This document shows, one piece after another, positions 22,695-36,200 of a DNA stretch of 64,000 bases. Within the stretch, counting starts at the first letter, position 1. Each line of letters starts with the position of its first letter. Source of the DNA: Ectobius pallidus (Eukaryota > Arthropoda > Insecta > Blattodea > Ectobiidae). The position numbers and the translations under genes are program-made. The stretch spans positions 162,074,559 through 162,138,558 of the forward strand of contig CAXKWD010000002.1 in the NCBI GenBank assembly GCA_964059195.1, in the 5' to 3' direction. The notes under the pieces are model-generated. The model was not told where the DNA came from. It saw only the letters and a program-made list of their open reading frames with translations, and did not search any database.

Positions 22695-23491
22695 TGGATT
22701 GAACATTAATGTGATATATATGTATATAAAATTGTTTGTTATTTTTAAAAGGGTAATGTTGTATATATATATGTTTATTGTTTGAAAGGGTAATGTTGTT
22801 ATGTAAGAACAACGTAATGTAAAATTGTGTGTTTGTTTGTTAATATATATAGTGTGTTACATTAGTATGTCAGATGAAAGCACATGTTAAATAGTGATTC
22901 AGGAAAGAGAATTCGTGTGAGAGAAATAAGTCAGTGATATTGTGAGAACGATGAGAAAATCTCGACATATATATCAAATATGAACGATGAGAAAATCTCG
23001 ACATATATATATCAAATATGAACGATGAGAAAAATCTCGACATATGTATCTTCTCAAAATGTTAAAAAAAAAAAAAAAAAAAATCTCTTTAACTAACAAG
23101 AAGTGCTGACATACATAAAATATGTTTATTTTTCAGAGTTGTTTCAAGTTAAAAATGTTTAATATTATTTTCATATATTGTTCAAATAGTTTTCAGTTTT
23201 TTAAAAAAGATTGTGTTAAAAGAATGCAAGGTGATACAAACCTGATGTAAGTTGTTTGTATACAAATAATTTTGGTAAGAATTATTTAAATTGAAGTTGT
23301 AATGTTTGACACATACACTTATGCTACACTAATTCATATGTCGTCATCCACCACTTTAAAATATTCATTTTTAAGTTTTTTTACGAATTCAAGCGTAATT
23401 CAAAATTTGATAAGAATAAATATTCTGGGGTATGATGTGTTAATTTAATTATTTACCTTTTAGGACATAATTAAATTAACACAGGGGCATT
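22695..23491 (+). other. Gypsy-1 3' noncoding region and polypurine tract
   Basis: No env ORF is present. It contains three tandem copies of a unit of about 35 bp (aacgatgagaaaatctcgac) at about 22948..23046 and an A20 run near 23063. The last bases, acaggggcatt, form the polypurine tract before the 3' LTR. Confidence 0.75.
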
Positions 23492-24284
23492 TGAGACCGG
23501 AATTATTCCACCCTTCCGGTTTATTTATAAAACAATAGCTAATTAATATTTATTCTATTACCCAAATTATTATTATTATTTTCGGTATCAAAATTCTCAT
23601 TTCGATTATTATTATTATTTTATGTTTCCAAATTAGAAACATTAACGGTAAATGAAACGTATGTATTTAAAATACAACGTACTAAATTCATAAATTTCAA
23701 CCCGCGAATTGGCTTAACCAATAAGAATGATTTACGTAACGAAACATGTAGCCAATGGGAGAAAAGCATCCTTAACCGCGAAAGAGAGCGTTACTAAAAC
23801 TCCACTCCATCATTACTTACCGAACAGGGCAGACCTACGTATCTTGCTCTTGTGGAGAAGTCGCGTAAAAACATATACCTAGCAAATGGCGATTCTCACT
23901 GCCACAACAACATATAAAGCACAACTTATTCAAGATAAATAAACGTGTGAGTTTTATTTTATATTGTGATAAATAAGAAGAACATAATTCACGTAAGTAA
24001 GTGGCAAATGCAAACAAAAGTGGTGACGACACGCAGACAGTTACACAACTTACAGTTCAAATGAATAAATTCCGATAATCAAAAGTTATAGTGTGGTTAT
24101 CATTTCATAAGGTATAACTAGCTATAACGATATCCCTGAGATGATTCGTGTGATACCCTGAGCAGCAGCAGCCGTGGAAGTTTGGGTGCGAAATCAGAGG
24201 ACTCCAACCAAGGTTTGAACCAAGTACTTTTCCCGAATAAATCCCAGTCCTCATATTATTCACCTTTCATCGTGTACCGCCCCA
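23492..24284 (+). repeat. Gypsy-1 3' LTR
   Basis: 793 bp, TGAGACC to CGCCCCA, nearly identical to the 5' LTR and uninterrupted. It supplies the empty site for the TIR element at 15053..16286. Confidence 0.94.
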
Positions 24285-24675
24285 AGAGTACAAGGCATTG
24301 GTGACTGGTTATATAGAAGGAAGTCAGAAAGGAACGAACATGTAGAAAGAATGAATTAAGAAAGATTGGTTTAATAATCAGTAGGCTACAAGAATAATAA
24401 TGTTATACACTATTTCACGAAAGTTTCAGAGAGATAGATTATGACGAGAGAAATTAACAAAAAAATAATTAGGGCAGGGAAAATCGCTTGAGAGTTCCCA
24501 GAGATGGATTAAGAGACGAGCAGTTTAGATAGGCTTACTAATAATTTTTAAAAATATTTTAAGTTTGCTGTATGAAATGGTATTTGCAGCACACCCTCAT
24601 TTTGAGCCACAAGCTGCTACTGTATAATTATTCTTAATGGTATTGTTATCATTGTTAGGCCTACTGCTATTATTT

Positions 24676-24678
24676 CTG

Positions 24679-24730
<52 letters not shown>
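24676..24730. repeat. (TTA)n microsatellite
   Basis: A run of about 18 ATT repeats just right of the hAT-like element. It may be the tail of a lost LINE, but no LINE sequence adjoins it. Confidence 0.8.
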
Positions 24731-25202
24731 GTTCCTCTTACGAACACTACTTCTCCACTAGCAAGCCACACTCTGGTAATGGTGCATGCTAATGACATTA
24801 ACCAATCACGTTTTGTCACATGATGCAAATTTTCTGCAAGCTCTCTGTGAGTTCTCCTCCCCTTTGTTTTGAACAAACTTACTTGAAACAGAGAATAGTA
24901 TTGCATATAATTCAGTATGGCGCCCCATAAAGTATTATCGTGGGACATTTTATGGAAGAATGAGATATGTGAAATCAGATCTCGTGGCATTTTGGTGTCA
25001 GACACCTTAGATATGCCAGCACCTTAATTAAACAAGTAGCTAATACAGAGCCATCTACTCTAGAAATTTCTACAGATGCTGAAACTGAACTTTTAGTTCT
25101 TAAAAACAAAAGTTTCAGAGTTGTTAGCGTTAGCTAATGATTTGGCTACTGATCCTGACTCTTCTGCTAAACAGAAGAGGCGGTTTTGACATCGCTTGTG
25201 GC
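24731..25202. other. Unassigned sequence
   Basis: I see a 92-codon minus-strand open frame (24727..25005) with no recognisable motif and no other support for coding. Confidence 0.35.
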
Positions 25203-25226
25203 ATGTTGACCGTTTGTCTTGGTTGA

Positions 25227-25664
25227 AGAGAAACACCTAACATTCAACCTGCAGATAGAGATGTTCTACTTCAAAAGATCCGCCCCTTACTTTCGCCCTC
25301 TGATACTGAGTTTATTGAGCTAGCAGAAGATAATATTTATCAGGTCAGGCAACACATTTTGGACAGTCCTATTGAGCGTCAAGCTATGTTAGCTCCGCAA
25401 TTGAGTGATGTAAATTTATTAGCAGCACCTGTTGTCCAAAATCTTTCTGTTGCTTCCCCTGTTCAAAATATTTCTGAAACTGAACCTCCCTCTTTAGCAA
25501 CTTTGTTTGATGGACACAACTGGTTGGAAGACAGTGCATTAAAGACGCTCAATACAGGCTCTAGCCAAGAACCATCGGATAAAGAATTAAAAAAAATTGT
25601 TGTACAGTTAGTATTCAAGACATCCCGCTCAATAAATGTTCACAATCGTAATGTTTTCCGGTAA
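25227..25664 (+). CDS. Unidentified open reading frame, probably element-derived
   Basis: The frame is open for about 145 codons, with the first ATG at 25386 or earlier only by alternative starts. It reads DVLLQKIRPLLSPSDTEFIE and LAEDNIYQVRQHILDSPIERQAM, then a Pro/Val/Ser-rich middle and a SDKELKKIVVQLVFKTSRS end. I do not recognise the protein. It lies on the opposite strand to the host gene, in a repeat-filled intron, so an old retroelement gene is the best guess. A stop at 25224..25226 is preceded by similar-looking sequence in mixed frames, which suggests a longer broken gene. Confidence 0.35.
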   Translation, partial: RETPNIQPADRDVLLQKIRPLLSPSDTEFIELAEDNIYQVRQHILDSPIERQAMLAPQLSDVNLLAAPVVQNLSVASPVQNISETEPPSLATLFDGHNWLEDSALKTLNTGSSQEPSDKELKKIVVQLVFKTSRSINVHNRNVFR

Positions 25665-27538
<1,874 letters not shown>

Positions 27539-27542
27539 TATT

Positions 27543-27839
27543 TAAGGTCCCCCACTACACCATCTGATTTATTAGCACACTATTTTTATTCATAGAAAAT
27601 CGGCCTACTACTATTGTATTTTGAAAAGCAATTCCTTCTTCCTAAGGATCAAACGATCCACACCCATTTCCTAATGGAATAAGAAAAAATTGAACACAAC
27701 AACTGGTCCAAATTTTAAATTTTCTTTATTTTTAACTCTACTTACAATTACAAGTTGTACAAATTAGTATTTTCTATTTGTTAAACAACTATAAAATGCC
27801 CTTCCTGGCTTTTTTCATGCCGAAATCATCAATTATTTT
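27543..27839. other. Spacer, nothing recognised
   Basis: Intron sequence between the mariner and the hAT gene remnant; it may include the 3' end of the hAT element. Confidence 0.4.
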
Positions 27840-29006
27840 GTCCAAGTTGGTGTTTCTAGAAAGTTGTCCTAACATCCAGCACTCTTAAACTTGAGAGTCT
27901 GTTGACACATTGTTGATCGCAAAACGCTCTTCACTCTCTTCAGCACTGAGAAGGATCGCCCTGCATTAACGACCATGGCAGGTATCGCTAAAAATATGCA
28001 GGGCCACAACAAGGTTGGGAATGTTTCTAGATTTGAAGCTTTTACAGCATTTAGCAAGTCAAATGGTGAGAGGTAATTTTTACCGAAATTGGCTGCATAT
28101 ACAGATTTCAAGTTAAGTAATTCAACCAATAGCTCCTCTCCCAAATTCGTGGGATATTGCTTAACAAGTACTTTTGCTTTTTCTTGAATTTTGTCCTAAA
28201 TCATTTCTCTGCAAGACCAAAGCACTATAAACTATAACTGCAACTCAGGATTTAAGAATTTTAAACCAAATAGAAGCAATGAGAAGACAGTTGAAGTTTT
28301 TAAATACTTCTCCAGGCCATTTACATCACATCAAAACTCAGATGTAAAATTCAACTTCCTTATTTCCTCAAGGGCTTCTACAACGGCTGGAAGGTGTGCA
28401 GCAACTGGTTTGACCGCTTTCTACTCATGATGATCATCATGTTTTAGACATCAAGTGAAGCGAAGTGGGTACTTTCTTTTTTAAGATTTCCCACCTTTGG
28501 GGACTGGATATAAAAATATTAAATAATTTTTAGACAGCTCCAAAGAAGGTCATTGCTGCTTGTTCCCCACAAAGATTTAAAGAATGGCAAGTGCATGCGG
28601 AATAAACAGCCTCATTATTGGCAAGTATAACTGCCTGGGCTCCTTTACAGGCACCTTTCATATTGCTATCGTTGTTGTGGCATTGCCCTTTACAGTCTTT
28701 TAAGGGAATTTCAAATTCATTAAGCTTGTCCATTATAAGCCTCGCAATAGCTTCTCCACTTTTCTTTGAGCAATGACTGAAGTACAGTAGATGTTCTTTA
28801 ATGAATGTGTGACTATCTACTTGCTCTGTCAAATTGACATACCTGAACAATAATGCAGTATGCTCTACATGTGCCGACTCAGGAGTAGTGTCAACTAAAA
28901 GTGAAAAATACCTTGTACTTTCTCTTTTTTTTACAATTCCTTTAGGTACTTCTGAGGAACAGAGACCAATAAATTCATTTTGAACTTCATGTGACAGATA
29001 ATGAGC
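27840..29006 (-). pseudogene. hAT transposase gene remnant (ZMYM1-like type)
   Basis: Read on the minus strand from 29006: YLSHEVQNEFIGL, FSLLVDTTPESAHVEH with the first catalytic Asp, FRYVNLTEQVDSHTF, CKGQCHNNDSNMKG with the second, and CTCHSLNLCGEQAA. It then breaks into stops. The C-terminal dimerisation block follows at 28144..27869: FPTLLWPCIFLAIP and AGRSFSVLKRVKSVLRSTM. There the catalytic Glu of the usual AERSFS box is Gly. The piece is a decayed hAT gene of the kind related to vertebrate ZMYM1. Sequence 29007..29300 probably holds more of its N-terminus. Confidence 0.85.
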
Positions 29007-29480
29007 TTACAATCTATCTCCCTTCTCTTGAAGATAGTGAACTTTAGCCAAATGATCACTTAAAATGGGATCATTATTGGCCAACAGCTTCAGCACTCCC
29101 AATAAATTCCCACTTGATGGCTAACGGACTTTCTCCATCTCCCCTCGAAAGGCAAGCCCTATTTCAGCAAGATGTAAAGTGATTGCAAGTAGCCGCTTTA
29201 AGATCTCACAAAACTTGTTTTTTTCATGTTGAACTGACTTCAAGTTTTTTTTTTTTTTTTTTTTGGGCATGACCTTAGATTTTCACTGCATGTAGCATGA
29301 TTTTAATTTCATGTTCAGGCTCATCAAATAATCTTTTCCATCTTTTAGCCAATGAAAAACCACCAGGTAATGTTTATGAAGAATGTTGAGAAAAAGTTTG
29401 CATGGTTAACAATAAAAGGTTTAATACCAATACTAAATTGTACTGGAAGTTAACATAGTGAAATTATGTAACATAGTAAT
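29007..29480. other. Probable hAT 5' part and spacer
   Basis: The sequence is AT-rich with a T20-type run near 29247..29264. It probably includes decayed N-terminal hAT coding sequence, but no motif can be pointed to. Confidence 0.35.
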
Positions 29481-29484
29481 TATA

Positions 29485-29780
29485 GAATGAGACCGCCAGC
29501 ATGGTCTTGTAGTTATCATGGCTGACTGCAATCCATCAGCCCAGGTTCGATCCCGGTACCTCCTCGGATTTATCTGAGGTAGGGAGGTCTGGAATGGGGT
29601 GCACTCAGCCTCGTGATTCAAATTGAGGAGCTACTTGATAGAGAAGTAGCAGCTCTGGTCATGGAAACCACCATTAACGGCCATGGGTGTCAGCATGCTG
29701 CCTATGGCAGATGACGCAGTGGTCAGGTGATAGGCCTAGTACAGCATGGAAATTAGAAAGTGCTTTAGCAAATAACTGAA
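29485..29780 (+). mobile_element. tRNA-derived SINE, second type
   Basis: A tRNA-like head has an A-box-like stretch (tggtcttgtagttatcatgg) and B box (aggttcgatcccgg near 29542), followed by a body with cctcctcggatttatctgag and acggccatgggtgtcagc. The head and body differ from the SINE at 1670..1969. The 3' end and target duplication are not clear. Confidence 0.65.
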
Positions 29781-29929
29781 CCGTTATGCTGGGCTGGGAG
29801 ATGTGCTGTGGCCATGTGTAACAGTAATTTCTCAGATTGCAAGAAGCTTGACTGTGACATTTCGTTCCATGGCTTTCCAAAATCAAAGATGTTCGGTTGT
29901 GAAATAATCCTAGGGAGTGGATGTGTCAA

Positions 29930-31010
29930 ATGTGTTAAAAATGGGTAACAGAATACAAATTTGTATAGATAGTATGATAGGGATTGATATCTCGTAAAAG
30001 TTAGTTTGTTCAGATATTCATTTTGTGTCATAATTCCTCTATTTCTGAAGGATCTGTGTGTAAGATTTCGTAAAAACCGATCAAAGCATGTAGATGGGTA
30101 TTGAGATTATATAGTAGCAGTATAAAACAGCTAAGGGATGATTTATTTGAATATTATTGTTGAATAAAATCTTCTCCTGATACTATAGGATCTGTTTTGT
30201 ATAATCTTTCAAAGAATTTAGATTTGTATAGGGATCGAAAAATAGAGGTCAAGAAAGCTAAGGTATGATCCTGTTCTGTTATTAATGCTGCCTTGAATAG
30301 TCTCCTGATTCTGCAGGCTTTATTTACAAATTTGAAACAAATCTGTCAAATTATGTACACTTGTATATAGATTATGTAATAGGGACAGAAAACTGTTCTA
30401 CAGAATCGGTTTGTAAAACGTTTCGAAGAATTAAGATTTGTACAGAGACACAACATATGGGTAGAAAACAGCTAAGATGTGGACTGTTCTGTTATTCAAG
30501 CTATTTAAAATGTTCTTATGATTCTATATTGTCTTTAAATTCTTGTAAAAATCTGTCAAAGTAACTTATCTAGAGATTATATAATATAGGTATAAAAAAG
30601 CTAAAGGGTGATTTGATCAAACATTTTGTTGCCTAGAAAATATTCCTCATTCTAGAGGATATGTTAGTATAATCTGATGAAAATTTGTTAAAGAATGTGT
30701 ATTTGTATAGAAATTACACTATATAATAAGGGTAGAAAACTAAGGGATATTTTTATACCGTACATTAATATTAATATATACAGTACTAATATTAATATTA
30801 CATTGTATAGAATGTTGTAGAGTATTAATGTGTAATAATATTGTATAGAAGTAATATATTTACATTAATAATAATTTTATCCTGGTTATATGGGGTAAGT
30901 AATGTAAGTAATGATTGGTGAAACGCGGCTAAAAGTGTAGATCTGTACACAAATTGTGTGACAGAGATGATATAAAAAAACTAAGGGATGGTTTGTGAAT
31001 TGCATGGCAA
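29930..31010. repeat. Degenerate tandem repeat, about 125 to 130 bp period
   Basis: Phrases like gaaaacagctaagggatg recur near 30125, 30250, 30465, 30595, 30735 and 30975, each preceded by a phrase like tttgtatagagattatataa and followed by variants of gaatagtctcctgattcta. Spacings are about 125 to 140 or about double that. I find no protein coding in it. Confidence 0.65.
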
Positions 31011-31530
31011 GGAAACTTTCATAAGCAGCACTACAAAAAGAGGGTGCAGGATCTTTAAAATTGGCATCTCAACATCCGTAAGGACACACATACGCAAAAA
31101 TTGCTTTGCAATGCATTCTACATATATATCATACAATATTTCAAAGCATTTTTCCATGATTTTTTCATTAAAAAGCATCATTTTTTGCCATAACTATCAC
31201 CCGATAGTATGCTCTTAAAGCCTCGTCAATTCGCCGCCTACCTTAATTGGTGTATGTTTTTATGTTGTTGAATTATATTAAAATATGAAAAGGGCATAAT
31301 AAGGTATTAAACTAATAAGGCAATTGCTAAGCTAATTAGACATAAAAGTTACTAGCATAAAGGAACAGAAAATAAAATAAATAATCAAACAAATATCTAA
31401 ATAAAAGTAGTGCAGATTTACGAAGATAGGGAAAAGTTTGATTCATTCCTTTTTCCTAGTGGTCGATATTTCAGTATGGGTACAAGTAGTCAGTTATTAT
31501 ATTATTATTATTATTATTATATTTTATACT
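31011..31530. other. Spacer, nothing recognised
   Basis: AT-rich intron sequence ending in an ATT run near 31500. No gene or element boundary is clear. Confidence 0.4.
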
Positions 31531-32095
31531 AGCATGTACCCGCGGCTTCGCCCGCGATAATTATTTTAAAAATTAAAAATTAAGAGCATAATAGTTAAAT
31601 CATTATATTTATTAACACCTAAGTCACGAGGACTACATACCACGATTAGATAGCGTCGCCTGGTAAAAGCGACCTTAGATTCGAGTTCCCTGGCCTAGAA
31701 AACCCCTGCATAGTGAGTTTCGTCCAACTCGAACAATGTTTGACCATATTTAGGCCTATATGGATTATCCCTCTTCCGTGTACTGTAGGTTGAAAATTTT
31801 ATACGTCTGCAGGCCTTGACTTGATGTTCTAATCAAATGAATCGTCCACGATGGACTTACAAAATCAAGTGATCGCCCATGATAATTATTTCAAAAATCA
31901 AAAATTAAGAGCATAATAGTTAAATCATTATATTTATTAACACCTAAATCACGTGAATTACATACCACGATTAGATATCGTTACCTGGTAAAAGAGACCT
32001 CAGATTCGAGGTCCTTGGCCCAGAAAACCTCTGTATAGAGAGTTTCGTCCAAATCGAACGTTTGACCTTATTTAGGCCTATATTGATTATCCCTC

Positions 32096-32159
<64 letters not shown>

Positions 32160-32651
32160 TTCAATTATTTATTTAAAGAAGCAACAGACAATTTTTACAA
32201 ATTTTAAACAGTAGGCTTCTAGATAATATTAGAATGATTTATGATACAGGAATGGTATTGATGATTATGATAATGATAGTGATATTAATAGTGATAATAA
32301 TGTACAATAATAATAGAATGACATATACAACAGGAATTACATAATAATACCTAATTAAACATCTGACTGTCTGACTGTCAAGTCTGCAGTTTTAACCTCA
32401 TTGATTGTGTGGTCTTTAAGTTGAAACATATGACATTTCTGGTTGGCTTGCATAAGTCAGCTATGTCAATAGCATGAACATTGTGTGGTCAGCACATTCA
32501 AGAGTTGTTATTTCATTGCAGACACAAAGAGTTTGTTTGTATTTGAGGAAAGCAGGTCGCATTCTTTAATTATAAGATTATGTCATTTCTTGTTTGCAGC
32601 ATATGGCTGTTTTACCAAAAATAATTAATGATTCCTTGTCAGTCTTGTGTG

Positions 32652-32655
<4 letters not shown>

Positions 32656-32715
<60 letters not shown>

Positions 32716-32731
32716 TAATAATAATAACAAC

Positions 32732-32763
<32 letters not shown>

Positions 32764-32790
32764 TAATAATAATGATAATAGTAATAATTA
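32656..32790. repeat. (AAT)n microsatellite at the LINE B 3' end
   Basis: About 130 bp of imperfect AAT repeats. They directly follow the end of LINE B ORF2 on the minus strand. ORFs across it in all frames encode homopolymers and are artefacts. Confidence 0.85.
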
Positions 32791-33201
32791 CTGCTTGTGG
32801 AATATATCAGAATGTTTGTAAAAGGCATTACAAGCAATGGCCAGCCTATTACTAGGGATTGAATAAGGCTGTTGTACAACAAAAATTGTTCGATTTCTTG
32901 TTCCTCTTGTATGAGGGACCAAGAGCCCTATGTTATCTAAAATTGATTTGCAGTGTATTTCCCCACGAAAAAGACTTTAGCTATGAAATTAACATCTGCT
33001 GAAATAAGCCTATTATGTAATGTTTCCAAATTTAATAAGTTAAGTATTTCCTCTTAGTCCAGATTTCTGTTAAACTTACTACGTATAAGGGAAATAAATT
33101 TTCTTTGTATTCGTTCCAGCTTATTACTGTCGGAGACAGTAATGCTATTATATGCAACACTGCAATATTCTAAGCCACTGCGAATTAAAGATTTGTAAAG
33201 A

Positions 33202-36200
33202 GGGTCATTCCATATTACATCAACAAATTTTAAGAAAATTTTTGGCCGCACCATTTTTGATTTTGATGAAATTTGGTAGGTGATGTGTACCAGTCTTCTG
33301 AACCCCAAAACAAATCTTGTTATACCTAAAAAAAAATTTACTCCTGAGATATAGGCATTTGTTTGGGACACGAACAAGCAAAAAATGTAATTTCAGACCC
33401 ATTTTCTGAAAGCCGTAGAATTTCTATTTGAATCAGTAGGATGATCAAATAGGGCTCATTGGAAAGCTTAAAGAATGGACTTTCATTTGTGCATACTAAA
33501 TTAGATTTAAGTTAAGTCTAAACACACGTTTCTAGGGCTCTAATCTTCGTTCGTGAACTGTCGTTTTGCGTAACTTTAGACATTAAAAAAACAATTATGG
33601 ACTGGAGTAACAGGCCAATTTTTTTTCCTGTTACACTTATGTATGAGGAGTATGTGTAGGAAAAAAACTGAGCTGTTACTGGTGGTCCTTCACCCTGCAA
33701 AATTTGCTTAAACTTCGAAAAAAATGTAAATCGGGCTTTTTCTCGGTCCCAAAAAGTAATGTGGGACAGGTGATAAAAATCTGAAAATGCCAAGATGAGA
33801 AGCCCTTATAGTGTACTTTAAAATAAAAACAAAATCTTTTGTGACCCGAAGGGATAGAGGAGCTACAAGCCTTTGAAATATCAAGAAAACAACACTTGAC
33901 CGCTACTGAAAATAGGCTAAGCAGATAGGATAATTACCACAAAATTTAATTTAAATTTACATAAAATATAAAACATTTATTTACAAATGAGAATTTTCCT
34001 CAGTCATACAAATTTCTGATTTTTCTAACAATTTTTCACATATGACTTCTTTTTAAGTTACATTGATGGCAATTTCAAGTACTGTATTTTCAACTATTGT
34101 ATTTAGAAACCATTCTTATCCTGGTTTTTTGGATGTAGGTAATGCATTAAACACTAAAAGCTGCATAAAGCTCTTTAAGGTGACATCAAATTAACCTTTT
34201 CTGTATGTTAACCTTTTTCTCCATTAGGTCCTCTAACAGATACACAGTACCTTTTCCTTGGCATCATTCTGCTTGCTCATCATTTTCGTAGAAGTCTTGT
34301 ACGGTTTTGACTGAAACTTCATCAAGTTTATTCCTAGTCCTGTTCTCCCTATTCTGTGGCAAAATCCCGTTCTTTTTCACTAAATTTCTTGACTGGCGGG
34401 CTAAGTATTGGCTGACATTAAACTCACTCTGAACTATACTAATACTCCAACTACTCCAGGAGCTAAACTTACAATGTTCTTTAGTAGTTGATGCAACTTT
34501 AATTTTTTTCTTTAAGCTTATGAATTAGTTGCTTGTACTCATTCGCTAAACTGGCAGGCTGCATGTTCATTGAAAATTCCTCATTATCAGTTGAAATGTT
34601 CAAATCAAAAGACTTGCTTAACTTTCCTGTTATAGATTTGACTATCTTACTAACTTTATTTATTAACACTGAGGGTCTAGCTTCAACTGAAAGCTTCTGC
34701 ACCTTAACAGGAGAAATACCAAGGACTGAACAAGCATCATTAACTGTTTCAACAAGAATGGCTTCAGGTTCATAAATGTCTGGGCATTCATCTTCACTGT
34801 CAGTACCGGTCTCTGTGCTTTGTTTTGGATTTTTAATTTTTTTAACATTTTGTGCACAATACCTTCCCTGTGATTAATTTCAGCTCAGGACTGCATATGG
34901 AAAGTGTCATTGATATTTATCTGAGAGATATTTTTAATAGGTTTTGAGTGAACACTGTAGGGGTCAGAGCAAGACCATACACAAGATTTGGAAGTATCTG
35001 TCCAAAAATTCAGCCTTGTGAAACATTTTATATCATCGCAACCAGTTCTAATTGAAAATAATGTTTTTTTGTTCTTCAGTGAACTCGGAAATAGTATAGA
35101 GTACTGAAGACCTAGAGTAAGATAATTTATGAGATACCTCTCCTTGAAGATGCCAACAGTACAAGAACACTCAATCATAGTAATATACTGGTAACAATTT
35201 CAATAGCATGTATTCAGCACAAAATAACAATAGTAATAATTTAAAAAAATAAATAAACTAATGAAAAGATAATGAAGCACAAACACAACCTACTTGCTGT
35301 GAGTCAGCTCAGTAAGTGGATAGTGGACAGCATTGAACAGAGGGGCTGGATCATATGAAGCTATGCATATTCAAACATGACTTGGTCAGCAACCAGACTC
35401 CAATGAACAGTGCGTGTCCAGAACTTATAACAGTTAACATATAATTCAATATACTGTATAGAAGAGTAGAGTTTAATGCAGTACCTACACCTAATAAACC
35501 AGGATAAGAATGGTTTCTAAATACAGTACTTGAAATTGCCATCAATGTAGCTTAAAAAGAAGTCAAATGTGAAAAATTGTTAGAAAAATTACAAAAAATC
35601 AGAAATTCGTATGACTGAGGAAAATTCTCATTTGTAAATAAATGTTTTATATTTTATGTAAATTTAAATTAAATTTTGTGGTAATTATCCTATCTGCTTA
35701 GCCTATTTTCAGTAGCGGTCAAGTGTTGTTTTCTTGATATTTCAAAGGCTTGTAGCTCCTCTATCCCTTCGGGTCACAAAATGATTTTGTTTTTATTTTA
35801 AAGTACACTATAAGGGCTTCTCATCTTGGCATTTTCAGATTTTTATCACCTGTCCCACATTACTTTTTGGGACCGAGAAAAAGCCCGATTTACATTTTGT
35901 TCGAAGTTTAAGCAAATTTTGCAGGGTGAAGGACCACCAGTAACAGCTCAGTTAATTTCCTACACATACTCCTCATACATAAGTGTAACAGGAAAAAAAA
36001 TTGGCCTGTTACTCCAAGTCCATAATTGTTTTTTAATGTCTAAAGTTACGCAAAACGACAGTTCACGAACGAAGATTAGAGCCCTAGAAACGTGTGTTTA
36101 GACTTAACTTAAATCTAATTTAGTATGCACAAATGAAAGTCCATTCTTTAAGCTTTCCAATGAGCCCTATTTGATCATCCTACTGATTCAAATAGAAATT

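Larger units (their letters stand above)
14405..24284 (+). mobile_element. Ty3/Gypsy LTR retrotransposon (Gypsy-1)
   Basis: The element is flanked by AGAG at 14401..14404 and 24285..24288. It has LTRs (TGAGACC to CGCCCCA), a primer site, gag, pol in the order protease-RT-RNase H-integrase, a noncoding 3' region and a polypurine tract. I see no env. The two LTRs differ at only about three positions by eye once an insertion in the 5' LTR is removed, so the insertion is recent. Even so, gag has two frameshifts and a stop, and pol has a late frameshift. Confidence 0.95.
13442..24622 (+). mobile_element. hAT-like non-autonomous element split by a Gypsy element
   Basis: The left end begins CAGTGGCGG at 13442 and the right end finishes in ctgctactg at 24622. 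Flanks tataatat and tataatta match at six of eight bases, as an aged 8 bp duplication. A block at 14154..14222 is repeated inverted at about 24410..24478. Four degenerate direct repeats near 13935..14222 carry phrases like gggaactctcacgcgatttt. Removing the Gypsy insert leaves about 1.3 kb with no transposase, so the element is non-autonomous. Superfamily assignment rests on termini and duplication length. Confidence 0.65.

Noticed and set aside
22945..23046. CRISPR-like direct repeats
   Set aside because: Three short units without distinct spacers, inside a eukaryotic LTR element.
22695..23491. Possible env gene of Gypsy-1
   Set aside because: No ORF of adequate length or membrane segment is present; the region is noncoding.
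29500..29560. Possible tRNA gene
   Set aside because: The B box is good, but the context is a SINE body; acceptor pairing is not seen.
32578..32882. Open frames of poly-Leu, poly-Asn, poly-Ile and poly-Tyr on both strands
   Set aside because: They are translations of the AAT microsatellite in every frame.
33518..33793. 91-codon frame present on both sides of the long-TIR transposon (also 35826..36101)
   Set aside because: It appears twice only because the arms are inverted copies; no domain is recognisable and composition is not protein-like.
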